Origin: CAYUQT01 sp964596165
GTDB lineage: Bacteria > Planctomycetota > Phycisphaerae > UBA1845 > JAFGLZ01
Assembly (NCBI GenBank): GCA_964596165.1
Contig: CAZQTW010000018.1
Location: 23,811-87,810 of the forward strand
DNA length: 64,000 bases
Direction: 5' to 3'
The notes below the pieces were generated by a model. The model saw nothing but the letters and a program-made list of their open reading frames with translations, had not been told where the DNA came from and made no database searches. Both the position numbers and the translations under genes were made by a program. Below, in pieces: positions 8,973 to 17,502 of this stretch (position 1 is the stretch's first letter; every line of letters starts with the position of its first letter).

Positions 8973-11807
8973 TCACCAGTAGATGTACCGCTGGAACAAG
9001 CGTCGTTCGTTTTCCGGAAGCTCCTGCACGTCGGGAACAAGGTAACGGTTTTCGTCGGTGTCTAGAAGCATCTTGCCCGACGGTCCGTAATCGTGCGCCC
9101 GGTCGTGCTGCCAACGCATGATGAACTGCATCGGACCGAGATCGGTATCGACGTCGAAGCTGAGATAGCTGCTGAAGACCTCGATATTGTGAATCGAACG
9201 AATGGTGTGGACGAAATACCGCTTGGCCAGTGATTCAGAGGTCAGTCGCTGCGCCTCGTCGGGCCAGTCGCTGAGCCGACGGATGAGGCCTACCTCGACT
9301 TCCCGCTTTTCATGGTCGAGGTATCGAAGTGAGATGAACTCGCGTGGGTACCGAACGGGGAAACAGCACATGGCATAGACCCCGCCGTAGATCCGCTCGT
9401 CGCGGACCGTAACATGAAGCGCCCCATGGCTTCCGGTATGAATGCGGGCGACATCGGGCGTCAGCCAGCGGGGATGATGTCCTCGCGGGTGGGGCAGGGG
9501 GCTTTGCCACTCCGACGACTCATCGCCCGTCAAAGAACCCTCGGCGACCAGGTGATCGATGCTGGGGGGTGTGGCCTTCTGCCCTTGGATACGGAGCAGC
9601 CGGGCATAGAGGCCGCCCTTGGCGGCGAGTTCTTCATGCGGACCCGATTCGATGATCTTGCCCTGGTCAACTACCATTATTCGGTTGGCGTTTCGCAGCG
9701 TGCTCAGGCGATGGGCAATGGCGATCGTCGTTCGGCCCTTCACCAGTTCGGCCAGGGCGCCCTGGATCGCGGCCTCGCTTTCGGCGTCGACGTTGCTGGT
9801 GGCCTCGTCGAGGATCAGAATCCTCGGGTCCGTCAGAAGGACGCGGGCGATGCTGACCCGCTGGCGTTCGCCGCCGGACAGGCCCGCGCCGCGCTCGCCG
9901 ACCCACGTATCGTAGCCGTGGGCCGTCCGAACGATGAAATCGTGGCAGTTGCCCGCCTTGGAGACGGTGATGACCTGTTCGGGCGTCGCGTTGGGCTTGC
10001 CGTAGGTCACGTTCTCCCAGATGCTGCCGCGGAACAGGAACGGTTCCTGGAGTACGACGCCGATTTGACTGCGGAGTTCGTCCTTGGCGATGTCGCGGAT
10101 ATCGACGCCGTCGATCATCGCCCGACCCTCATCGACGTCGTAGAACCGGCAGATCAGATTGACGATCGTCGTCTTGCCCGTTCCGCTTCGCCCGACAAAG
10201 CCGACCATCTCGCCCGGCTGGATCTCGAGATCGATGTCGCGGAGGACCGGCGTGTGTCGGTTGTAGCCGAACGAAACCCGTCTAAATTCAATGTGTCCGC
10301 GCAGGGTTCCCACACGAACCGGCTGAGCCGACTCGGCGATTTGGATCGGGGCATCGAGAATCTCGAAGATGCGGTGCGCCTGGGTGACGAACTGCGTCAA
10401 CCAGTTGGTGAACTGCGTCAGCGAACCGAGCGGGCCGTAGAACATGCCCAGGTAGCCGAAGAAGGCCATCAGGTCGCCGAGCGTCATGGAGCTTTGCAGG
10501 ACATCGCGCCCGCCGACAAACCAGACGATCCAGCCGCCGAGTTGAAAGACCAGTCCCATGATCGGGTTGAACGTCGCCACGCCCCGATCGACACCCCGTC
10601 GCGACCTTTGCAGGCGATCGCTGACGGCGTTGAACCGACCGATTTCCCGATCCTCTTGACACAAGGCTTTGACCACGCGGATCCCGGACAACAAGCCCGA
10701 AAGCATCCCCGCCTGCTTGCTCGAGGCGTCCCACCATCGGTAGTAACGCGGATAGACATACCGCCAGAAGATGATGCTGCCGCCGACGACGAGCGGTGCG
10801 GGAATCAGAGTGAACAGCGCGAGTTTGAGGTTCAGACTGAACATGCTCACGCTGGCGCCGATAACCAGCAGAATCTGGCCGAGGAACCCGCCGGTCAACT
10901 GGTTCACAAAGCCGTGCAATGCCTCGGTGTCGTAGGCGACGCGGGCCACCAATGATCCCACCTGTTGACGATCGTAGTAGGCCACCGAGAGCTTCTGGAG
11001 GTGATCCACCAACCGCCCGCGCATGTCGAACGTCACGGCCGTGCCGACCCGGCTGGCGAACAGGCCGTTGATGATGTTGATGACCATCCGAAAGAACTGT
11101 ACCCCCGCCAGGATCACCACCACTTCCGCCAGCATGATCAGATGGGTCTTGGTCAGCGCGGAATCGTTTTGGAACCGCTTGGCGGCTTCGGGCGTGCCGG
11201 GCAGGACATGGTCGACCAGATAACCCGTCAGTCGCGGCGCGACTTGGTCGAGGCTAATGCCAATCACCAGAAGGCCCATCATCGCCGCCGCCGCCCAGCG
11301 GTACGGCCGCATGAGCCTCCACATCCTTGCCATCACCGCTCCCTTGTTCACGCACCGGGGGCAGACGTCGCCGGGGAACTCCAGCATCAGGCCGCACTGA
11401 CGGCAGCGCCGAGGATCGATGCTGTCGTCCGGGTGGATCACGATCGGCTCGTCGTGCAGGAATCGATCGAGTTTTCGGGCGATCTTGCCGAAACGGTCGG
11501 CCAAGCGATTGCTGTAGCGGAGCACATCGACGTACATCTCATCCACGCGGGCCTGAAGCAGTCCGGAACCGATGGCGCCTCGACAGCGAAACTCGGTAAC
11601 CTCATCGAAGCGGATTCTCACGAGAGGCTCCGGCGCCTCACCGTCCGAAAAGACCAGCACCTTCTCGGCCGTGACGACGAGCCACTGCTCCCGATAGTTC
11701 CCCTGGCGATCGATGTCCGTGTTCGTGCACAGCAAGATGTCTTCTTGCCGGATCGCTTCAGAGGCCAGCTTGTGGGCGATGGGCGCTGGGGGGACTTGCT
11801 TCAACAC
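8973..11807 (-). CDS. ABC exporter (membrane plus ATPase) with zinc ribbon and C-terminal DUF1854-like domain
   Basis: 944 aa. Residues 1-125 resemble a small PH-like module. Cysteines 135, 138, 149 and 152 form a zinc ribbon. Residues 165-480 are a six-helix ABC exporter membrane domain. The ATPase follows, with Walker A GRSGTGKTT (539-547), signature LSGGERQ (643-649), Walker B ILILDEA and H-loop His 699. Residues 795-940 resemble DUF1854, a domain I recall being linked to ABC transporters associated with cyanophycin metabolism. No cyanophycin gene lies in this window, so that link is only suggestive. It is the first gene of an operon with the MFS-HEAT and methyltransferase genes; the homodimeric half-transporter form implies export. 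Confidence 0.88.
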   Translation of the reverse strand: MLKQVPPAPIAHKLASEAIRQEDILLCTNTDIDRQGNYREQWLVVTAEKVLVFSDGEAPEPLVRIRFDEVTEFRCRGAIGSGLLQARVDEMYVDVLRYSNRLADRFGKIARKLDRFLHDEPIVIHPDDSIDPRRCRQCGLMLEFPGDVCPRCVNKGAVMARMWRLMRPYRWAAAAMMGLLVIGISLDQVAPRLTGYLVDHVLPGTPEAAKRFQNDSALTKTHLIMLAEVVVILAGVQFFRMVINIINGLFASRVGTAVTFDMRGRLVDHLQKLSVAYYDRQQVGSLVARVAYDTEALHGFVNQLTGGFLGQILLVIGASVSMFSLNLKLALFTLIPAPLVVGGSIIFWRYVYPRYYRWWDASSKQAGMLSGLLSGIRVVKALCQEDREIGRFNAVSDRLQRSRRGVDRGVATFNPIMGLVFQLGGWIVWFVGGRDVLQSSMTLGDLMAFFGYLGMFYGPLGSLTQFTNWLTQFVTQAHRIFEILDAPIQIAESAQPVRVGTLRGHIEFRRVSFGYNRHTPVLRDIDLEIQPGEMVGFVGRSGTGKTTIVNLICRFYDVDEGRAMIDGVDIRDIAKDELRSQIGVVLQEPFLFRGSIWENVTYGKPNATPEQVITVSKAGNCHDFIVRTAHGYDTWVGERGAGLSGGERQRVSIARVLLTDPRILILDEATSNVDAESEAAIQGALAELVKGRTTIAIAHRLSTLRNANRIMVVDQGKIIESGPHEELAAKGGLYARLLRIQGQKATPPSIDHLVAEGSLTGDESSEWQSPLPHPRGHHPRWLTPDVARIHTGSHGALHVTVRDERIYGGVYAMCCFPVRYPREFISLRYLDHEKREVEVGLIRRLSDWPDEAQRLTSESLAKRYFVHTIRSIHNIEVFSSYLSFDVDTDLGPMQFIMRWQHDRAHDYGPSGKMLLDTDENRYLVPDVQELPENERRLFQRYIYW

Positions 11808-12287
11808 GTTTGGCTGCTTCCGTCATATGCGACTACGACGTGGGTGACGTCGTAGCGGAATGGGCATTATCGCTCAATCCCCGGTCCGTCCTGGATCATC
11901 GCGGATAACATCGTCCGGGTATGCGTCGTCGGACCGGTTGGCCAGGCTCATTTGTGGACCGACTCGCAAAGCATACCAATTGCCCGTCGCAAGAGCCAGA
12001 CCCCCCTTCCGCCGGGGAGGCAGAGGCGGGACACCCGGGTTACATTGGCAGCCCCGGAAGCGGCCGATACTTGGCAGGGTCTGCGTGGCTCCGACGGACG
12101 CCCGCCGCGAGGACGCACCATCCGAGTCCCGTCAAATCAGCCATTTTCGCCAAAGACTGAGAACATTATCAGGCCTACGAGTCAAGCGGGCGCGCCTCGA
12201 AGACTCGTCAAGTCGCTCATGCTTGAATCGGGCTATTTGCGGGCATAGACTTGGCAATCGCCTCTCGCCGCGGTAAGGGAAAGAAGT
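11808..12287. other. Divergent intergenic region
   Basis: These 480 bases separate the minus-strand ABC operon from the plus-strand CAP lipoprotein. I see no coding region, tRNA or strong hairpin. One promoter-like pair faces right (listed separately). A promoter for the ABC operon must also lie here or nearby, but I could not place it. Confidence 0.6.
12223..12251 (+). promoter_or_regulatory. Putative sigma70-type promoter for the CAP lipoprotein
   Basis: TTGAAT (12223-12228) and TAGACT (12246-12251) are separated by 17 bases. The pair ends 36 bases before the CAP gene start, and a purine-rich AAGGGAAAGAAG precedes the ATG. Pattern match only. Confidence 0.35.
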
Positions 12288-12863
12288 ATGAGAGCGGGTC
12301 GTCCTATATCGTTTGCGGTCCTGCTTCTCGTGGGCCTGACCGTTTCGTTCGGCGGCGCGGGCTGTGGGTCCGTCCAGGACCTGCCGCTGTTCGGCAACCT
12401 CATCGCCGGCACTGTCTCAGCCGATGCGAATGTCTGCCTCGTGCCCGACGACGAAGAGGAACTTGTGGCCGAAGTCGTCCGACTGGTCAACGAGGAACGA
12501 GTGAGTCGGGGGCTCAATGCGGTGACGGTCCACCCGCTCCTGACGAAGGCGGCCGGTGACTACGCCTGTACGATGATCAGCGACGGATACTTCGGTCATT
12601 ATCATCCCGTCACCGGTCAAGGGCCGGGCGAAAGGGCGGCGGCGGTTGGCTATGCCTACCGCGCTGTCGGCGAGAACTTGGCCGCCGGTCAAAGGACCGC
12701 CGCGCAAGTCGTGCAAGACTGGATGAACTCCACTCAAGGCCATCGCGAGAACATCCTTAATCCCATGTGGGTCCACATCGGCGTAGCCGTCCGCCGTGGG
12801 GGCTCGTATGGCATCTACTGGGTCCAGGAGTTCGGTGTTACCTGGCCTACAACCAAACGATGA
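12288..12863 (+). CDS. CAP (SCP/YkwD-like) domain lipoprotein
   Basis: 191 aa. The N-terminal hydrophobic segment ends in a lipobox-like GGAGC with Cys 26, so it is probably a lipid-anchored periplasmic or surface protein. Residues 62-185 form a CAP domain: LVNEERVSRGLNAV, the first His in GYFGHYHP, VGENLAAG, the second His in QGHRENILNP, and a final IYWVQEFG strand. Bacterial CAP proteins are widespread secreted proteins whose biochemical role is mostly unresolved. The length fits a single-domain YkwD-type protein. It is followed by another lipoprotein gene on the same strand. Confidence 0.87.
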   Translation: MRAGRPISFAVLLLVGLTVSFGGAGCGSVQDLPLFGNLIAGTVSADANVCLVPDDEEELVAEVVRLVNEERVSRGLNAVTVHPLLTKAAGDYACTMISDGYFGHYHPVTGQGPGERAAAVGYAYRAVGENLAAGQRTAAQVVQDWMNSTQGHRENILNPMWVHIGVAVRRGGSYGIYWVQEFGVTWPTTKR

Positions 12864-13019
12864 CAACACACACGGCGGTTACCTGAAGGACCCGGCAAGC
12901 ATGGCGGCACACGTCCATGGTTTCCCCGCGACGGAAAGAGCCTGGTCGACTCCCTCTACTCGACGCTAGAATATCCTTGATGGGGGATGTCCATCCTTTC
13001 CGGTTGTGGGAGCGGTGAA

Positions 13020-13583
13020 ATGTGCAATTCACCTTCGCCGCGTCGGACGTTCCGGTTCGTGCTCCTCCTTGCCGTGACACTGCCGATCGCCGTTGGTTGC
13101 GGTCCGAAGAACGTGCGGTGGAATTACGGGCCCGACGGTCAGCGGCTTCTGGGCGGCGCGCGCCGAGTTACGGTCCTCAGCGATCCGGAGATCCGTACGT
13201 TGACGGATGCGGTTGCCGAAGAACTGCGGTTTCACGGCTATACGGTTGTCGCCCCGGGGCACGCCGCGGGATCCGGACAGCCGGCGATTGCGGCGGACTT
13301 GGTCTTTGAGCTCTCGGCCCGATACGTCCGCGAGCCCGTCGCACAGACTCGAGTGAAGGTCTGGCCATGGGTATCGGTGAAGGTCGCTTACGGCACGCCC
13401 AAGGAGTATTACATCCTTGTAAGCGAGGCCAAGCTGGACCTGAAGACCCCTGATGGTGCCCGGGTATTGGGCAGTGTCGTTGCCTACTACGACAAACCGC
13501 AGGAAGATCTCCTGAAGATCGCGAAGAAGCTCGGCGAGGGGCTGGAGCAGATCCGCAAGGGCAAGCCATCCAAAGTGGACTGA
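13020..13583 (+). CDS. Predicted lipoprotein of unknown function
   Basis: 187 aa. I do not recognise the family. The start at ATG 13020 gives a basic N-terminus, a hydrophobic run (FVLLLAVTLPIAVGC) and a lipobox with Cys 27; a GGGAG lies 8-12 bases upstream. A frame from 12987 would place a poor leader before the signal. The mature part is a single mixed alpha/beta domain with a charged C-terminal helix. It could belong to the small-lipoprotein folds that assemble at the outer membrane, but nothing in the sequence fixes a role. It sits between the CAP lipoprotein and ispH. Confidence 0.75.
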   Translation: MCNSPSPRRTFRFVLLLAVTLPIAVGCGPKNVRWNYGPDGQRLLGGARRVTVLSDPEIRTLTDAVAEELRFHGYTVVAPGHAAGSGQPAIAADLVFELSARYVREPVAQTRVKVWPWVSVKVAYGTPKEYYILVSEAKLDLKTPDGARVLGSVVAYYDKPQEDLLKIAKKLGEGLEQIRKGKPSKVD

Positions 13584-13659
13584 CGGTTCGTCTCGGCAGG
13601 GGCAGGCGATGAACGTCCGTTCGGCACTGCGCGGTGACGCATTTCGCAGGAAGAGGTCG

Positions 13660-13687
13660 TTGCCCGCCACCATCGAAATGATATAGT
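13660..13687 (+). promoter_or_regulatory. Putative ispH promoter
   Basis: TTGCCC (13660-13665), 16 bases, TATAGT (13682-13687). The ispH ATG is at 13702, so transcription would begin only about 7-8 bases before the start codon. No Shine-Dalgarno sequence is visible, which would fit a nearly leaderless message. Confidence 0.35.
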
Positions 13688-13701
13688 GCGGGCGTGTTGC
13701 C

Positions 13702-14568
13702 ATGAAGGTCCTCGTTGCGGACAAGCGCGGTTTCTGTTTCGGGGTCGAGGACGCGGTGAAACTGGCCGCTCAGACCGCCTCGAAGCGTCCCAAGGGTTCG
13801 GTCTACGCACTGGGGCCCGTGATCCACAACTCCCAAGAGGTCAGCCGACTCGAAAACGCGGGCTTGAACCAGACAACGGAGTTGGATCAGATCCCCTCGG
13901 GGAGCACGCTCGTGATCCGGTCTCATGGCGTCAGGCCCGAGGTCATCGACGAGGCCCGCCAACGAGGATTGACGGTTGTGGACGCCACGTGCACGCTCGT
14001 GAAGCGGGCCCAGCAGATCGTTCGTCAGCTTCACGCGGACGGATACACCGTTGTGATGATCGGCGACGCGAAGCATCCGGAAGTCGTCGGCGTCATCGGC
14101 TACGCGCCCGACGTGGTCGTGATCAATCGCGAGGAGGAAGTGGCGGAGCGCGTTCCCACCAGGGCGCGATTGGGGATTGTGGCGCAGACGACACACTCGC
14201 CCGACCATGTGGCCCGTATCGTTGCGGCGATCGTGGCCCGCCCGTTTCGCGAGGTTCGAATCGTCAACACGCTTTGCAGCGAGGTCAGCCGTCGTCAGGA
14301 GGCGGCCGTCAATCTCTGTCGGCACGTGGATGTCATGTTTGTTCTTGGGGGGCTCCACAGCGCGAACACAAGGCAACTCGCTCGTCTCTGCGAGCAGCAG
14401 GGCGTCCCAACCTGGCACCTGGAGACGTGGGGACAATTCACCCTCGATATGGTGGCCGGCAAGTCGGTGGCCGGCGTCGCCGCGGGAACCAGTACCCCCG
14501 AATGGGTCATTCAGGACTTCGTGAAGCGGCTCGAAAACGTCGTACCGCCGCCTGCTCCGGCGGCCTAA
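13702..14568 (+). CDS. ispH: 4-hydroxy-3-methylbut-2-enyl diphosphate reductase
   Basis: 288 aa, the last step of the MEP isoprenoid pathway: HMBPP is reduced to IPP and DMAPP by a cytoplasmic [4Fe-4S] enzyme. The three cluster cysteines are in place at 12 (GFCFGVEDA), 97 (VVDATCTLV) and 192 (NTLCSEVSRRQ). Family blocks GPVIHNSQEV, VIRSHGV, KHPEVVGV and AGTSTPEWVIQ are also intact. Length is typical (about 285-320). It is flanked by a lipoprotein gene upstream and a convergent PIG-L gene downstream, so it is probably monocistronic. Confidence 0.95.
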   Translation: MKVLVADKRGFCFGVEDAVKLAAQTASKRPKGSVYALGPVIHNSQEVSRLENAGLNQTTELDQIPSGSTLVIRSHGVRPEVIDEARQRGLTVVDATCTLVKRAQQIVRQLHADGYTVVMIGDAKHPEVVGVIGYAPDVVVINREEEVAERVPTRARLGIVAQTTHSPDHVARIVAAIVARPFREVRIVNTLCSEVSRRQEAAVNLCRHVDVMFVLGGLHSANTRQLARLCEQQGVPTWHLETWGQFTLDMVAGKSVAGVAAGTSTPEWVIQDFVKRLENVVPPPAPAA

Positions 14569-14687
14569 ACGGGGCTGTTCGACATGTTCTTGCGCGGAGC
14601 GACCCGGTGATTGCAGCAAGTCGGTGTCGCTGGGGATGTGATTTGTCCGTTCGACTTCCTACACCGGAATTCCCGGATCCCGGAAAC

Positions 14688-15458
14688 CTACTGGGCCCCC
14701 AGCAGTTCGAGAAGGATGTTGTTCTTCGGATACGCGTGTCCCAGGTGTTGGCGGAACCCCTCGCCGTATTGAACGCCAATGAGGCGGCCGCGGTTGGCCG
14801 ACCACTCCTTCATACTAATGATGTACTGGTCCATGCCGTGGTGGGCGCGAAGCCACTCGCGCTGCGAGGCGTGAGTCGCCAGCATCGTCTCTTTGAGGGT
14901 CATTGTTCTGGTGATGTCGATCACGAAGCCCGGTTCGACGGCTTCGCCGAAGTGATCGAGGCCTTCCACCGGGTCGGTGTAGTAGAGCCAGGGGACCGCC
15001 GGCAGGTGTTCGGCCGGGTCGAGGTCCTCGGTGATGACATTCGGGATCGGCGCGGCAAAGGACGCGGCCCTCACGATCTCGCTGGTCTTCTCGTGATCGC
15101 ACATATAATCCACGGGCGACGGCGCGATGATCACGTTCGGCCGCGCCTTCCGAATGATCTCGGTGAACCGCATGAACGTCGGGCGATCGTAGAAGACCTG
15201 CAAGTCCATGCAGCCGGCGCAATAGTACTCTGCCTCCAGGATTGCGGCCGCGGAGACGGCCTCCTTATGCCGGATTCTGGCGATCTGCTCGGGGCGATGC
15301 TCCATCGAGCCGCAATCGCCACTGGTCGCCGTAGCGATGACGACGCGCCAGCCGGCGTCCTGACGGAGGCGGGCCAGAGTCCCGGCACATGAGAACTCCG
15401 CGTCATCCGGATGGGCCATGAAGGCCAGTACTGTCTTCGGTTCGTTTGTCTTTGCCAT
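14688..15458 (-). CDS. PIG-L family deacetylase
   Basis: 256 aa from ATG 15458, preceded by AAAGGAC; a frame from 15494 adds 12 unlikely residues. The N-terminal zinc site motif AHPDDAEF is intact, with a downstream HKEAVSAA and DYMCDHEKTSEIV supplying further conserved residues. PIG-L/LmbE enzymes remove N-acetyl groups from N-acetylglucosamine-type sugars or their conjugates. No signal peptide is present, so it is cytoplasmic. The natural substrate cannot be told from this context; neighbours are ispH (convergent) and a divergent HlyD-type adaptor. Confidence 0.88.
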   Translation of the reverse strand: MAKTNEPKTVLAFMAHPDDAEFSCAGTLARLRQDAGWRVVIATATSGDCGSMEHRPEQIARIRHKEAVSAAAILEAEYYCAGCMDLQVFYDRPTFMRFTEIIRKARPNVIIAPSPVDYMCDHEKTSEIVRAASFAAPIPNVITEDLDPAEHLPAVPWLYYTDPVEGLDHFGEAVEPGFVIDITRTMTLKETMLATHASQREWLRAHHGMDQYIISMKEWSANRGRLIGVQYGEGFRQHLGHAYPKNNILLELLGAQ

Positions 15459-15706
15459 CGATTCGTCCTTTACCAGTGATCCAAGAGGGAACACTATCGG
15501 GGTCTTGTGTCTTTAGGTCAAGTGCCGCAACCGTCCGGCGAGCCGGCCGCGCACGCGGCGGGCCATGGGACGGAAAGGGTTGTATTCCTCGGTGCAACTC
15601 GGAAAGACCGACAGGAGCCTTCGAACAGCGGGTTGAGCCTACTTCCGATCATGAACCGGCCAACCCCTTGCCGATGAAAGGCTTACACTGGCGAGGGAGG
15701 TAAAAG

Positions 15707-16573
15707 ATGTTGCGCGAACGTTTGGTGATGGCCGGACTGTTCGGCATTCCGGTGGGGATTGCGGCGGTCATGATGGCGTGGTCCACGGAACGTCCTGTTT
15801 CAGCCCAGACAACGCGTGCTTCCGCGGCACTCGGGCCGTTCCTTGGACTGGTTCAACCCTCGGACATGGTCGATCTGGCCAGTTCCGACAAAGGCACCAT
15901 TCAGGAACTGACCATCGACGAAGGCCACACGGTCAAGAAGGGCCAGTTGATCTGCAGACTGGAATCGAGCGTGGAAGAAGCCGCCCTTCAGATCAGCAAG
16001 GTGCAGGCAGAGAGCAACATCGACATCGAAGCGGCCGAACTCCGTCATGAATTGGCCCGGATAGAGTATGAACGCGTCATGAAGATCGACAAGAGCGACG
16101 CGGCGGCGCCCAAAGAGGTCGACACCGCCCGCATCAACAAGGACTACTCAGCGAGTCTGGTCCGCAAGGCGAAACACGATCAGCAGGTGGCCAAGTACCA
16201 GTACATTCGCGACCAGAAAGTTGTCGAACGCCGCACGATCCTGTCACCGCTGGACGGGTACGTTGTCAAGAAGAGCAAGAGCGTCGGCGAACTCGTGGAC
16301 GGTCTGAACGACACGGTTGTCTGTCAGATTGCCAAGATGGACCCTCTCTATGTCATAGTTCCTGCTCCTGCGGTCACTTACGGCAAGATCCGCAAAGGAG
16401 ACACTGCGGTGTTGGAGGCCGATCAGCTCCCCGGCGGAAAGGCAACGGCCAAAGTCATCCTGGTCGACAAGATCATTCAGGCCGACAGCCAGACGTACAC
16501 CATCAAGCTGGAATTGCCCAATCCGGGCATCGTCATCCCCGCGGGTGTCAAGGCCGATGTCACATTCCCCTAA
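15707..16573 (+). CDS. HlyD/RND-type periplasmic adaptor protein, no pump partner
   Basis: 288 aa with a signal peptide (cleavage near VSAQ). A biotinyl-lipoyl-like half (GTIQELTIDEGHTVKKGQ) leads into a coiled-coil hairpin (about residues 90-165), then the second lipoyl half (RRTILSPLDGYVVKKSKSVG) and a beta-barrel segment. This order matches membrane-fusion proteins of efflux systems. A strong GGGAGG precedes the ATG. Unusually, no inner-membrane transporter or outer-membrane channel gene is beside it: upstream is a divergent PIG-L gene and downstream a LOG-family gene with its own promoter. It may serve a pump encoded elsewhere. Confidence 0.8.
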   Translation: MLRERLVMAGLFGIPVGIAAVMMAWSTERPVSAQTTRASAALGPFLGLVQPSDMVDLASSDKGTIQELTIDEGHTVKKGQLICRLESSVEEAALQISKVQAESNIDIEAAELRHELARIEYERVMKIDKSDAAAPKEVDTARINKDYSASLVRKAKHDQQVAKYQYIRDQKVVERRTILSPLDGYVVKKSKSVGELVDGLNDTVVCQIAKMDPLYVIVPAPAVTYGKIRKGDTAVLEADQLPGGKATAKVILVDKIIQADSQTYTIKLELPNPGIVIPAGVKADVTFP

Positions 16574-16607
16574 TCGGAAGTCTTGACATTACAGACGGTT
16601 GCAGCCA

Positions 16608-16636
16608 TTGACCAAGCCGGGTGATGCTCCTAAACT
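16608..16636 (+). promoter_or_regulatory. Putative sigma70-type promoter for the LOG-family gene
   Basis: TTGACC (16608-16613), 17 bases, TAAACT (16631-16636), about 60 bases before the ATG at 16696. This is one of the best promoter matches in the window. Confidence 0.45.
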
Positions 16637-16695
16637 ACCGATGCCCCCGTATAGGGGTGCCGCTTGGCTCCGCTTGTTCTGAGGTACACCAAACC

Positions 16696-17481
16696 ATGGC
16701 GAGAACAGGACCGGTTCCGATCGCCTCGGCAGAGGAGACCTGGAGGGTCTTCCGTATCATGGCGGAATTCGTCGAAGGGTTTGAGATGATGTCTCAGATC
16801 GGACCGGCGGTGTCGGTCTTCGGATCGGCCCGATCGCGCCCGGAAGAGCAACCCTATCAGTTGGCGGAGCAGATGGGTTCGGCCCTGGTGCGGGCCGGTC
16901 TGTCGGTCATCACCGGCGGGGGCCCCGGCATCATGGAGGCCGCCAACAAGGGCGCCTATCTGGCGGGCGGCACGAGCGTCGGTCTGAATATCTCGCTGCC
17001 GATGGAGCAGCGAGCCAATCCCTATCTTACACACGCATTCAACTACCACTATTTTTTCTGTCGGAAAGTGATGTTCGTGAAGTACTCGCTGGCCTTTGTG
17101 TGTTTTGCCGGCGGGTTCGGCACGATGGACGAGTTCTTCGAGGCGATGACGCTCATTCAGACGGAGAAGATCGACCGCTTTCCCGTCGTGCTCGTCGGTA
17201 GGCGTTTTTGGGATCCCCTGATCGATTGGATGCGTCAATCGATGTTGAGAGACTATGGGACTATCTCCGGCGAGGACCTGACGCTGTTCCATCTGACCGA
17301 TGACGCCGAAGAGGCCGTCGACTTCATCAAACAGACGCTTCAGGAACGAGGGCAGCTTCCTGCGTATGCCCAGCCGACACCTGCAAAAGAGCAGGTTCCA
17401 CCGCACGTCCAATTGACCGCGGAGGGCACGCGGTACGGTCAGCCGCCTGTCAGTTGGCCGATCCGACACAGCAGTCGGTGA
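16696..17481 (+). CDS. LOG family protein (TIGR00730-type Rossmann fold)
   Basis: 261 aa from ATG 16696; a frame from 16621 would overlap the predicted promoter. The diagnostic motifs are GGGPGIMEAANKGA and AGGFGTMDEFFE (family PGGxGTxxE, here with Ala for Pro). LOG proteins are cytoplasmic phosphoribohydrolases that split nucleoside 5-prime-monophosphates, best known for releasing cytokinin bases; many bacterial members have unclear physiological substrates. The last 45 residues are rich in Pro and Gln and look disordered. Convergent with the SGNH hydrolase gene, 21 bases apart. Confidence 0.88.
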   Translation: MARTGPVPIASAEETWRVFRIMAEFVEGFEMMSQIGPAVSVFGSARSRPEEQPYQLAEQMGSALVRAGLSVITGGGPGIMEAANKGAYLAGGTSVGLNISLPMEQRANPYLTHAFNYHYFFCRKVMFVKYSLAFVCFAGGFGTMDEFFEAMTLIQTEKIDRFPVVLVGRRFWDPLIDWMRQSMLRDYGTISGEDLTLFHLTDDAEEAVDFIKQTLQERGQLPAYAQPTPAKEQVPPHVQLTAEGTRYGQPPVSWPIRHSSR

Positions 17482-17502
17482 GAACCGTCCCCTTCTCTTC
17501 TG

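Noticed and set aside
9414..10955. Long plus-strand open frame opposite the ABC exporter gene
   Set aside because: The minus-strand frame encodes an intact ABC exporter; the antisense frame is a composition effect in GC-rich DNA and has no family-like content.
11860..12276. 138-codon open frame between the ABC operon and the CAP gene
   Set aside because: Low-complexity Arg, Ser and Pro-rich composition, no ribosome site, and it overlaps the predicted promoter.
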